Shown here in pieces: positions 1 through 7,302 of a DNA stretch of 64,000 nucleotides. Where the stretch lies: contig NZ_JAGSHX010000006.1 in the NCBI RefSeq assembly GCF_018138715.1, positions 4,464,001 to 4,528,000 of the forward strand, in the 5' to 3' direction. The notes under the pieces are model-generated. The model saw nothing but the letters and a program-made list of their open reading frames with translations. It made no database searches and had not been told where the DNA came from. Numbering within the stretch: the stretch's first letter is position 1; every line of letters starts with the position of its first letter. This stretch comes from Streptomyces asiaticus (GTDB lineage: Bacteria > Actinomycetota > Actinomycetes > Streptomycetales > Streptomycetaceae). The position numbers and the translations under genes were made by a program.

Positions 1-1245
1 CCGCCCGGCCTCGGACTCGACCCGGCCGAGGGCATGCCGGGTGTCGGGCCCGATCTCCTCCCGGCCGCGCCGGGTCAGCTCGGCGTAGCCGCGGATCGAG
101 GCGAGCGGCGTACGGAGCTCATGGCTGGCGTCGGCGACGAACTGCCGCACCCGCGTCTCGCTCTCCTGGCGGGCCGCGAGCGCCGACTCCACATGGCCGA
201 GCATGCGGTTGAGCGCCGCGCCCACCTGGCCGACCTCGGTGCGCGGATCCGCCTCCGAGGCCGGCACGCGCTCGCGCAGCGCCACCTCGCCGCTGTGCAG
301 GGGGAGTTCGGAGACCCGGGTCGCGGTCGCGGCCACCCGGCGCAGCGGGCGCAGCGAGATGCCGACCATCGCGGCCCCGGCGATCCCGGCCGCGACCAGC
401 CCGGCCGCGGCCACACAGACCTCCACGAGGATGAGGGTGTTGACCGTCTCCTGCGTCTGGTCGAGCGGGAAGGCGAGGATGATGCCGCCGTCCCGGTGGT
501 CCGACTGGGCCACCGCCCGATAGCCGCCGAGGCCGGGCAGCTCGATGGTGTGCACGTCCCCGTCCAGGGGGACGGCGGCGATCGCCTTCTGCTGACCGCT
601 GGTCAGGGGGTCCACCCGGCTCTCGGCGTCGACCTCGTTCGTCATGGGCGAGTCATTGCTCTTGCCCGACATGGAGATCTCGCCGTTCTGGCCGAACCGC
701 GCCCCGACCGTGCCGATGGGCTGACCGGGCGAGGCGACGAAGAGCACATCGTCCCGGGGGAGTTCGCGCTCCGGTCCCGGCTTGTTCAGGAACCGCCCGA
801 TGGACGCGCGCAGATCGTCGTCCACCTGGCCCTGGAGGTACGAGTGCAGAGCGAGGGTGGTGACCGTGCCGATCACCGCGCAGACCACCGCGATCAGCGC
901 GACGGCCGAGACGACCAGGCGGGTGCGCAGGGACCAGGGACGGCGCCCGGCCCGCTGAGTGCGCCCGGCTCGTTGAGCGGTCCCGGCTCGCTGGGCGCTC
1001 CCCGCCCACTGAGCGGTCCCGGCCCGCTGAGCGCGTCCCGCCCGCTGAGCGCGCCGGGCGTGCGCGCGCCCCCGCGCCGCTCCCGCGCCCGGGGGCGGCT
1101 GGGGAGCGCCGGACACCGTGGCGGCACCAGGCGCCGCGGCGGCATCGGGCGTCTCGGCGGCATCGGGCGTCTCGGGGACGCCAGGCACCCCGTGGGCGCC
1201 GGCCGGCTCGGGGCCCCGGGGCGGCCGGGGCGGAGGGTGCGCCAC
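1..1245 (-). CDS. Sensor histidine kinase, 5' part (cut by window start)
   Basis: Membrane sensor kinase partner of the response regulator just upstream. Translation starts at GTG 1245, six bases after the regulator stop, with GGGGAG about 8 bases ahead. Residues 1-108 are an Ala/Pro/Arg-rich cytoplasmic tail containing about seven AQRAG-like repeats. Then come TM1 (about 109-133, beginning LRTRLVVSAVALIAVV), an extracytoplasmic sensor region to about 275, TM2, a HAMP segment and a HisKA motif (ASHELRTPL) with phospho-accepting His375. The reading frame leaves the window at about residue 415, so the catalytic ATPase domain is not seen. Regulator-first order with such close spacing implies one operon and translational coupling. 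Signal sensed is unknown. The family call is secure, though the start could lie further in, because the repeat tail is unusual. Confidence 0.9.
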   Translation of the reverse strand, partial: MAHPPPRPPRGPEPAGAHGVPGVPETPDAAETPDAAAAPGAATVSGAPQPPPGAGAARGRAHARRAQRAGRAQRAGTAQWAGSAQRAGTAQRAGRTQRAGRRPWSLRTRLVVSAVALIAVVCAVIGTVTTLALHSYLQGQVDDDLRASIGRFLNKPGPERELPRDDVLFVASPGQPIGTVGARFGQNGEISMSGKSNDSPMTNEVDAESRVDPLTSGQQKAIAAVPLDGDVHTIELPGLGGYRAVAQSDHRDGGIILAFPLDQTQETVNTLILVEVCVAAAGLVAAGIAGAAMVGISLRPLRRVAATATRVSELPLHSGEVALRERVPASEADPRTEVGQVGAALNRMLGHVESALAARQESETRVRQFVADASHELRTPLASIRGYAELTRRGREEIGPDTRHALGRVESEAGR

Positions 1246-1251
1246 GGCCCC

Positions 1252-1986
1252 CTACTCCCCGGGCTTGATCAGATACCCGGCGCCCCGCCGGGTGTGGATC
1301 ATCGGGCTGCGCCCCGCGTCGATCTTGCGCCGCAGATACGAGATGTAGAGCTCGACCACGTTGGCCTGGCCGCCGAAGTCATAGCTCCAGACCCGGTCGA
1401 GGATCTGCGTCTTGCTGAGCACCCGGCGCGGATTGCGCATGAGATAGCGCAGCAGCTCGAACTCGGTCGCGGTGAGATGGATCTCCTGTCCCCCGCGCGA
1501 CACCTCATGGCTGTCCTCGTCCAGGATCAGATCGCCGACGGCCAGCACCGACTCGCTGCGCGCGGCCGCCGCCCCCGACCTGCGCAGCAGCCCGCGCAGC
1601 CGGGCGACGACCTCCTCCAGGCTGAACGGCTTGGTGACGTAGTCGTCGCCGCCCGCCGTCAGCCCCGCGATCCGGTCCTCCACCGCGTCCCGCGCGGTCA
1701 GGAACAGCACCGGGACATCGGGCAGTTCGCGGCGCAGCCGCCCCAGCACCGCGAGCCCGTCCATATCGGGCAGCATGATGTCCAGGACCACCGCGTCCGG
1801 GCGCAGCTCACGGGTGATCCGGATCGCCTCCGCGCCGTCGCCCGCGGTGCGCACCTCCCACCCCTCGTAGCGCAGGGCCATCGACAGCAGGTCGGCGAGC
1901 GCCGACTCGTCGTCCACAACCAGCACCCGGACGGGGCTCCCGTCGGGGCGCAGCAGCTCGGTACGCCCATGAGGCGAGGTCGGCAT
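1252..1986 (-). CDS. OmpR/PhoP-type response regulator
   Basis: DNA-binding response regulator of 244 residues for the adjacent kinase. The receiver domain spans about 19-135, with acidic pair D25-D26, phospho-acceptor D69 (VVLDIML), T97 and K119 (YVTKPFS). A winged-helix Trans_reg_C domain follows (about 150-240, ending HTRRGAGYLIKPGE). The sequence is of the actinobacterial PhoP/TrcR/PrrA style (GGDDYVTKPFSLEEVVARL). Two ATGs are adjacent (1989 and 1986); the second has GGAGG five bases upstream and is preferred. A longer frame running upstream to 2946 is antisense to the LLM oxidoreductase and is not coding. Divergent from the LLM gene across about 175 bp. The regulon cannot be inferred. 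Confidence 0.95.
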   Translation of the reverse strand: MPTSPHGRTELLRPDGSPVRVLVVDDESALADLLSMALRYEGWEVRTAGDGAEAIRITRELRPDAVVLDIMLPDMDGLAVLGRLRRELPDVPVLFLTARDAVEDRIAGLTAGGDDYVTKPFSLEEVVARLRGLLRRSGAAAARSESVLAVGDLILDEDSHEVSRGGQEIHLTATEFELLRYLMRNPRRVLSKTQILDRVWSYDFGGQANVVELYISYLRRKIDAGRSPMIHTRRGAGYLIKPGE

Positions 1987-2163
1987 CATGACCTCCACCC
2001 TCGGAGCGGGCCCTGAGAGGTCCCTTTCGGCTGCCTGTGAATTACCTGAGAATCCTGTGGAGGCGGGGACGGGACCGGCCGGGAGGCGCAACAGCGGATC
2101 CGGCGCGCGGAACAGCTGTGCGGACCACGGAATAACCGAAAGGGCTCTCCGGCTTCCCCCTGT

Positions 2164-3036
2164 ATGACTTCTCGTCCCGCACTTGGCAAGATCGGTATCT
2201 GGACCGCGGCCCTGAAGACGGACTACGCCCCGTCGGAGCAGATCGGCGAGGCGGTGGCCGAGCTGGACGAGCTGGGGTACGGCGCCGTCTGGCTCGGTGG
2301 CAGCCCCAGCCCGGATCAGGCCGGAGTCCTGCTGGACGCCACCTCCCGGATCACCGTCGCGACCGGGATCCTGAGCATCTGGGACCACGAGGCGGCCTAC
2401 GTCGCCGAGCGGCACACCGCGCTCAACGCGGCCCATGACGGCCGCTTCCTCCTCGGCCTCGGCGTGAGCCACAGCGCGCTCGCCGGTGAGCGCTACCAGC
2501 GCCCGTACACGGCGATGAAGGAGTACCTGAACGCGCTGGACTCCGCCCCGACCCCGGTCCCCGCGACCCAGCGGGTCCTGGCCGCCCTCGGCCCCAAGAT
2601 GCTCAAGCTGTCCCGTGACCGCGCGGCCGGCGCGCATCCGTACCTCGTCACCCCGGAGCACACCGCCGAGGCCCGTGACGTCCTCGGCGAGGAGGCCGTG
2701 CTCGCGCCGGAGCTGAAGGTCGTCCTCGACACGGACCTGGACCGCGCCCGCGCCACCGCCCGCGACTACCTCGGCCGGTACCTGGCGCTGCCCAACTACA
2801 TCAACAACTTCAAGCGGCTGGGCTTCGAGGACGCGGACTTCGCGGACGGCGGCAGCGACCGTCTTCTCTCCGCCATGTACGCCCTCGGCGACGCGGAGAC
2901 GATCCGGGCGCGCGTGGACGAGTTCCTGGCCGCGGGCGCGGACCACCTCGCGATCCAGGTGGTGAGCGACGACCAGGCGCTCCCCCGCGAGCAGTGGCGC
3001 ACGCTGGCCGAGGCGCTGCCGCTGGACAAGAGCTGA
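2164..3036 (+). CDS. LLM-class (F420-dependent) oxidoreductase
   Basis: A 290-residue luciferase-like monooxygenase-fold protein. The N-terminus (LGKIGIWTAALKTDYAPSE) and the segment ISIWDHEAAYVAER-like to LLGLGVSH resemble the F420-dependent TIGR03620-type subfamily of actinobacteria, which transfer hydride between coenzyme F420 and an organic substrate in the cytosol. Length is normal for this subfamily. The ATG at 2164 lacks an obvious Shine-Dalgarno but is the first in-frame start and matches the expected N-terminus. It is divergent from the response regulator and followed by a repeat-rich gap and the convergent amidohydrolase. Substrate is unknown; family membership is clear, cofactor inferred. 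Confidence 0.88.
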   Translation: MTSRPALGKIGIWTAALKTDYAPSEQIGEAVAELDELGYGAVWLGGSPSPDQAGVLLDATSRITVATGILSIWDHEAAYVAERHTALNAAHDGRFLLGLGVSHSALAGERYQRPYTAMKEYLNALDSAPTPVPATQRVLAALGPKMLKLSRDRAAGAHPYLVTPEHTAEARDVLGEEAVLAPELKVVLDTDLDRARATARDYLGRYLALPNYINNFKRLGFEDADFADGGSDRLLSAMYALGDAETIRARVDEFLAAGADHLAIQVVSDDQALPREQWRTLAEALPLDKS

Positions 3037-3069
3037 CCGGTCCGCTCAGCCCCCTCGCCCGGCGCCGAC

Positions 3070-3215
3070 GCAGGCGCGCGCCGGGCGAGCCTCACATCCA
3101 GAGCGGCCGCGCTCTATCCGAAGCGGGCGCGTCCGGAGCAGGCGCGCGCCGGGCGAGCCCCACGTCCAGACAGCCGGGCTCCATCCACAGCGGCCGCGTC
3201 CGGAGCAGGCGCACC
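3070..3215. repeat. Imperfect direct repeats between convergent genes
   Basis: The 22-bp unit starting GCAGGCGCGCGCCGGG occurs at 3070-3091 and again at 3138-3159. The shorter unit GCGTCCGGAGCAGGCGC occurs near 3129 and 3197. The repeats fill the gap between the convergent LLM and amidohydrolase genes. No T-rich terminator is evident. Confidence 0.7.
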
Positions 3216-3218
3216 CCG

Positions 3219-4085
3219 TCATATCCCGAACAGCCGCGCCGCGTTCCCGTAACACACCCCGCGCAGCCACTCCTCGTCCTGCCCGACCCGCGTCAGCGCG
3301 TCCAGCGCATGCCGGTATCCGTACGGGATGTTGGGGAAGTCGCTCCCGAACAGCACCCTGTCCCCGAGGGCGGCCAGCCTCCCCTGCTCCGACCGCGGAA
3401 ACGGCCACTGGCGCTCGGTGAAGTCGGTGAAGGCCATCGTGGTGTCCAGGTGGACCTCCTCGTACCGCTCCGCCAGCCCCAGAAAGTCCGTGTACTCCGG
3501 CAGCCCCATATGCGCGACGATCAGGCGCAGCCGAGGATGACGGGCCAGCACCCGCCCCACCGGCTCCGGTCCGGTGTACTTGCCGGGGTGGGGGCCCGAG
3601 CCGCAGTGGATGACGACCGGCGTCCCGCTCTCGGCGAGCATGCCCCACACCGGGTCGAGCAGCGCGTCGCCCGGGTCGTACGCCCCCACCTGCACATGGG
3701 CCTTGAACACCCGCGCCCCGCCCTCGAGCGCCGCGCGCACGTACCCCTCCACACCGGGTTCGGGGAAGAAGGTCGCGGTGTGCAGACAGTCGGGCGTACG
3801 GGCGGCGAAATCGGCCGCCCAGCCGTTCAGCCAGCGCGCCATGTCGGGCTTGTGCGGGTAGAGCATCGAGGTGAAGGCCCGCACCCCGAAGGCCCTTAGC
3901 GTCGCGAGGCGTTCGTCCTCCTCCTCGCGGTAGGTGATGTGCCAGCGGGGCTCGACGGCGTCGAAGAAGGCCCAGACCTTGTCCAGTACGCGCTGGGGCA
4001 TGAAGTGGGTGTGCACATCGATGAGTCCGGGCAGCCCGAGGTCCTGCCAGAACCGCCGCACCGACACCACTGCTGGATCGTCCAT
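3219..4085 (-). CDS. Amidohydrolase family 2 protein
   Basis: Metal-dependent hydrolase or decarboxylase of the amidohydrolase_2 family (TIM barrel), 288 residues from ATG 4085. The N-terminal metal motif is DVHTHFMP. A conserved His lies in VVIHCGSG and another in VAHMGLPEY, and the C-terminal metal-binding Asp is in VLFGSDFPN. These cover the expected beta-1, beta-5/6 and beta-8 ligands. A longer frame begins at 4133, but the ATG at 4085 (MDDPAVVSVRRF) better fits family N-termini. Convergent with the LLM oxidoreductase. Substrate is unknown; relatives include ACMSD-like decarboxylases and lactone hydrolases. Confidence 0.88.
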   Translation of the reverse strand: MDDPAVVSVRRFWQDLGLPGLIDVHTHFMPQRVLDKVWAFFDAVEPRWHITYREEEDERLATLRAFGVRAFTSMLYPHKPDMARWLNGWAADFAARTPDCLHTATFFPEPGVEGYVRAALEGGARVFKAHVQVGAYDPGDALLDPVWGMLAESGTPVVIHCGSGPHPGKYTGPEPVGRVLARHPRLRLIVAHMGLPEYTDFLGLAERYEEVHLDTTMAFTDFTERQWPFPRSEQGRLAALGDRVLFGSDFPNIPYGYRHALDALTRVGQDEEWLRGVCYGNAARLFGI

Positions 4086-4327
4086 GCGGATCACGGTAGT
4101 TGCCCCGGGCGTATTGCTACAGCCTCGTCTCAAGCTCTCGCCTCGAGTTGATCACAACCTCGACCAGTGGTTTTGTCACGCCCATGATGATCTGCGGCAG
4201 CAAGATCACCACAACGGGAGCCGAGAGGGTGAACTGACGCTCCGTGACCGGCGTATCCCACTACGGCAGTCACCGCTCGCTCGACGTCGTCACCGCTCGA
4301 CCATCACCGACCACCGGGGGACCGTCC

Positions 4328-4951
4328 ATGCCCAACCGCTCGCCGCGCGCCGCCGCCCGATCCGGGACCGCCCTCGTCTGCGCCCTCGGCGTCACCCTCC
4401 TCGTCCTCGCCACCGCCGGCTGCGAGGACGACACCGCCGCGTCCGGCCGACGGCAGCCCGCGACCCGTGCCGACATGGCGGCCGACAGCGACGGCGGCAA
4501 GACCCTCCGGCTCGGCGAGCCCACGTCGGTCACCTACAAGCGCGGCTCGGACCATATGCGCGGCGCCCTGCGGGTCACGGCGGTGAGCGTGCGCAAGGGC
4601 ACCCACGCCGAGTTGCGGACGGCGGGCGCGGAGCCGTCCGACGTACGGACCACCCAGCCGTACTACGTCACCATGACCTTCGAGAACATCGGCGAGAACT
4701 CCCTCCACTACCCCTTCCTCAACACCCCCACCGGCCTCGAGGACACAAGCGGCGTGGACGACCAGCCGCTGATCACCGGCGACACCGAGGTGGCGGCCTG
4801 CCCGGGCAAGGACCCGGACGACTTCGCGGTGGGGGCGAAGATCTCCCTGTGCAAGGTGTTCCTGGTGCCCAACGGCATACGGCCGTCGGTGGTGACGTAC
4901 AGCACAGGGGATGACACCAAGCGCCCGGTGGGCTGGAAGGTCAAGCGCTGA
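4328..4951 (+). CDS. Secreted lipoprotein, DUF4352-like
   Basis: Predicted lipoprotein of 207 residues from ATG 4328. The signal peptide has a positively charged start, a hydrophobic core (ALVCALGVTLLVLA) and lipobox LATAGC. The mature part contains an immunoglobulin-like fold of the DUF4352/telokin type: TYKRGSDHMRGALRVTAVSV, then YYVTMTFENIGENS, then a region with two cysteines (AACPGK and SLCKVF) likely to form a disulphide. The upstream extension of the frame to 4244 has no leader and is discarded. It sits alone ahead of a strong terminator. Function is unknown; such proteins are exported and cell-surface attached. Confidence 0.85.
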   Translation: MPNRSPRAAARSGTALVCALGVTLLVLATAGCEDDTAASGRRQPATRADMAADSDGGKTLRLGEPTSVTYKRGSDHMRGALRVTAVSVRKGTHAELRTAGAEPSDVRTTQPYYVTMTFENIGENSLHYPFLNTPTGLEDTSGVDDQPLITGDTEVAACPGKDPDDFAVGAKISLCKVFLVPNGIRPSVVTYSTGDDTKRPVGWKVKR

Positions 4952-4983
4952 CGGCGGCGGGGCCCTCGGCGCGACCGAACGAC

Positions 4984-5042
4984 CGAGGGCCCGGCACTGA
5001 AGAAACGACCGAGGGCCCGGCACTGAAAGTGCCGGGCCCTCG
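4984..5042. terminator. Strong hairpin terminator with a duplicated arm
   Basis: CGAGGGCCCGGCACT at 5010-5024 pairs perfectly with 5028-5042 across a 3-base loop. The same arm is repeated at 4984-4998, forming a 26-bp direct repeat. It lies between the lipoprotein gene and tRNA-fMet and can serve both strands. Confidence 0.8.
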
Positions 5043-5051
5043 ATACCTGAG

Positions 5052-5125
5052 TAGCGGGGACAGGATTTGAACCTGCGACCTCTGGGTTATGAGCCCAGCG
5101 AGCTACCGAGCTGCTCCACCCCGCG
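5052..5125 (-). tRNA. Initiator tRNA-fMet (CAT)
   Basis: The minus strand folds into a cloverleaf beginning CGCGGGGTGGAGCAG. Anticodon loop CTCATAA gives CAT. Initiator hallmarks are three consecutive G:C pairs in the anticodon stem (GGG/CCC) and an unpaired first position of the acceptor stem (C1 opposite T72). CCA is not encoded. Confidence 0.95.
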
Positions 5126-5209
5126 TCGATGAACGTAACTGTACGGCGTTCTCGCCGCTAAGGGAAATCCATACCGCCGCCTCCGGCCGACCACTCAGAA
5201 AACCGCCTC

Positions 5210-5743
5210 TCAGAACACCGCCTCGACCAGGGCCGAGACAGAACCGACGACCGCCCCGTACCCGAGGACCGTCAACAGCGGCCACGGAACGGGCCGGGGA
5301 ACGAGCACCCGCCAGTGGAAGCCGTAGTCCCGGTACTCGGCCATCCCCTCCGTCCCGGGCAGCACCATGAACCGGGGCTGGACCGTGCAGAACAGCCACC
5401 AGTCCAGAACCACCAGATCGAAGAGGACGAGCGCGAGCCAGACGAGGGCCCCGAAGACGAACGCGCGCCAGAAGCCGAGCCCGCCATCGGCCCGGCCACG
5501 CAGATCCATCAGACCGACGACCGGCACGGCGATGAACACCACCGCGTTCAACGCCCCCATGACCCCGGCCGCCCGCTTCCCCCGCGCGCTTTGCGCGCCA
5601 TAGCGCTCCCGGATCGTCGGCGAATAGTCGTCGACCAGCGCGTCCCTGGCCACCAGCAGCCCACCGACGATCACCGCGGCGAACAGCACCACCAGCACAA
5701 GAGCACAGACAAGGCTCACCCCGACCAGCTGCCACCAGCTCAT
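5210..5743 (-). CDS. Unknown membrane protein behind an iron box
   Basis: A 177-residue integral membrane protein of no recognised family. It has an N-terminal TM helix (LVGVSLVCALVLVVLFAAVIVGG written in part), a cytosolic-looking segment DDYSPTIRERYGAQSARGKR, two further TM helices (AVVFIAVPVVGL and WRAFVFGALVWLALVLFDLVV in part) and a C-terminal hydrophobic pair. The central WWLFCTVQPRF and AEYRDYGFHWR elements look conserved in style. An iron-box-like site ends 25 bases upstream of the ATG, so repression by a DmdR/IdeR-type regulator under iron sufficiency is the best functional clue. No transport motif is visible. Confidence 0.8.
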   Translation of the reverse strand: MSWWQLVGVSLVCALVLVVLFAAVIVGGLLVARDALVDDYSPTIRERYGAQSARGKRAAGVMGALNAVVFIAVPVVGLMDLRGRADGGLGFWRAFVFGALVWLALVLFDLVVLDWWLFCTVQPRFMVLPGTEGMAEYRDYGFHWRVLVPRPVPWPLLTVLGYGAVVGSVSALVEAVF

Positions 5744-5767
5744 GGCACCGCAGCATAGAGCAGGAAC

Positions 5768-5786
5768 TTAGGTTTGCCTAACCTTA
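5768..5786. promoter_or_regulatory. Iron-box-like operator (DmdR/IdeR type)
   Basis: TTAGGTTTGCCTAACCTTA matches the actinobacterial iron-box consensus (TTAGGTTAGGCTAACCTAA) at 16 of 19 positions and is itself palindromic (TTAGG...CCTWA). It is placed where a repressor would block the promoter of the membrane protein gene starting at 5743. Confidence 0.7.
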
Positions 5787-5959
5787 TCGTGCTCGGTAGC
5801 CACTCCACTCCGACGGCCCGCCCCCGGGCATTAGCGGAGCGTTAGCCGTACGGCGATGGATCAACAGCGGTGACCGGCAGCCTTGTTCTCACGAGCCCGA
5901 ACCACCACGCCGCGAGACATCACGTCGCGGGACACCACGTCACGAGAACGGGGAAGACC

Positions 5960-6583
5960 ATGTCGCACCGCACCGCCCTCCGCCACAACCGCCACGCCCG
6001 CAAGGCCGCCGCCGCCATGATCATCGCTGTGGCCGCGCTCGGGCTCACCGCATGCCAGGACGGTGAGACCGACTCCTCGTCCTCACCCTCCGCCTCCGCG
6101 AGCGCCCCGCAATCCACCGCGCCCACGGCGAAGGACCAGGGCCAGGACCAGGGCCAGGACCAGGCCAAGGACACCGCCAAGGGCACCCCCAGGAAGCCCG
6201 GGATGAAGTGCACGAACCAGATCGACTACGCCGGGGACCCCAGGGACAACGCCACGATCAACTCCATCGGCAACGACACCGGCTACTGCCCGCCCATCCA
6301 GAAGGACGAAACCTCCAAGGGCACCCTCAGGAAGGGTGACATGAAGTGCACCGACCAGATCAACTACGCCGGCGACCCCAGGGACAACGCCACGATCAAC
6401 TCCATCGGCAACGACACCGGCTACTGCCCGCCCATCCAGAAGGACGAAACCTCCAAGGGCACCCTCAGGAAGGGTGACATGAAGTGCACCGACCAGATCA
6501 ACTACGCCGGCGACCCCAGGGACAACGCCACAATCAACTCCATCGGCAACGACACCGGCTACTGCCCGCCCATCCAGAAGTGA
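5960..6583 (+). CDS. Lipoprotein with three 46-residue tandem repeats
   Basis: Predicted lipoprotein of 207 residues from ATG 5960 (GGGGAAG leader). The signal peptide ends in lipobox LGLTAC, followed by a Ser/Ala/Gln/Asp-rich linker (DQGQDQGQDQAKD). The rest is three near-identical 46-residue repeats. Each carries KCT(D/N)QI(D/N)YAGDPRDN, NSIGNDTGYCPPIQ and a basic linker. Each repeat has two cysteines 28 residues apart, suited to one disulphide per unit, and an Asx-rich surface. No family recognised. The frame upstream of 5960 lacks a leader and is excluded. Likely a cell-envelope binding protein; ligand unknown. Confidence 0.82.
   Translation: MSHRTALRHNRHARKAAAAMIIAVAALGLTACQDGETDSSSSPSASASAPQSTAPTAKDQGQDQGQDQAKDTAKGTPRKPGMKCTNQIDYAGDPRDNATINSIGNDTGYCPPIQKDETSKGTLRKGDMKCTDQINYAGDPRDNATINSIGNDTGYCPPIQKDETSKGTLRKGDMKCTDQINYAGDPRDNATINSIGNDTGYCPPIQK
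6203..6580 (+). repeat. 138-bp tandem repeats inside the lipoprotein gene
   Basis: Units start at 6203, 6341 and 6479, exactly 138 bp (46 codons) apart; the last unit is cut at the stop codon. Copies two and three are nearly identical in DNA, showing recent duplication; copy one has several more differences. Confidence 0.95.
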
Positions 6584-6621
6584 GCTCCTGCCGTGACGCC
6601 GGTCGGCGGCCACGGTCGCGG

Positions 6622-7302
6622 TCACAGTGCGGGCGGAGTCGCCCGTACCAGGCCCGTCTGGTAGGCGATGACCACCAGTTGGGCGCGGTCGCGGGCGCCC
6701 AGCTTCGTCATCGCGCGGTGGATATGGGTGCGCACGGTCAGCGGGCTGAGCGTGAGGACCTCGGCGATCTCGGTGTTGGACTTGCCCTCGGCGGCCAGGC
6801 CCATCACCTCGCGCTCGCGGCCAGTGAGCTCCGACAGGCGTTGTGGGGGCGCGAGGTGGGCGTCGGGGGCGGGGGACATGAGGAAGTTCGTGATGAGGGT
6901 GCGGGTCGCGGCGGGTGACAGCAGCGCCTCGCCGGAAGCCACCGTGCGCAGACCGGCCAGCAGGGTGTCGGCGGTGACGTCCTTGCCCAGGAAGCCGCTG
7001 GCACCGGCGCGCAGCGCCTGGGCGACGTAGTCCTCGGTCTCGAACGTCGTCAGGATGAGGACGCGGGTGGCGGCCAGCTCCGGGGCGGCGCAGATCGCGG
7101 AGGTGGCGGCGAGACCGTCCGTGCCCGGCATCCGGATGTCCATGAGGACGATGTCGGGGTGGTGGGCGCGGGTCAGCTCCAGCGCCTCCGCGCCGTCCGA
7201 CGCCTCGCCGACCACCGTCATGTCCTCGCAGGAGTCGATCAGGATCCGGAAGGTGGCCCGCAGCAAGGTCTGGTCGTCGGCGAGCAGCACCCTGATGGTC
7301 AT
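6622..7302 (-). CDS. NarL/LuxR-type response regulator
   Basis: Response regulator of 226 residues. Receiver domain 1-120 has D9/D10, phospho-acceptor D55 (IVLMDIRMP), a conserved Thr (LILTTFETED) and the Lys of FLGKDV. A LuxR-type HTH (about 158-220, LTGREREVMGLAAEGKSN then TVRTHIHRAMTKL) binds DNA. ATG 7302 is preceded by GGAGAAG and overlaps the kinase stop by four bases (ATGA), so the two are translationally coupled. Typical of Streptomyces two-component pairs placed next to export systems; the upstream MMPL gene is a plausible target. Confidence 0.95.
   Translation of the reverse strand: MTIRVLLADDQTLLRATFRILIDSCEDMTVVGEASDGAEALELTRAHHPDIVLMDIRMPGTDGLAATSAICAAPELAATRVLILTTFETEDYVAQALRAGASGFLGKDVTADTLLAGLRTVASGEALLSPAATRTLITNFLMSPAPDAHLAPPQRLSELTGREREVMGLAAEGKSNTEIAEVLTLSPLTVRTHIHRAMTKLGARDRAQLVVIAYQTGLVRATPPAL

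Noticed and set aside
34..2016. A 660-residue plus-strand frame at the window start
   Set aside because: It is antisense to the kinase and regulator and has no recognisable protein features.
1990..2946. Long N-terminal extension of the OmpR regulator
   Set aside because: The extension is antisense to the LLM oxidoreductase, and a start with GGAGG exists at 1986.
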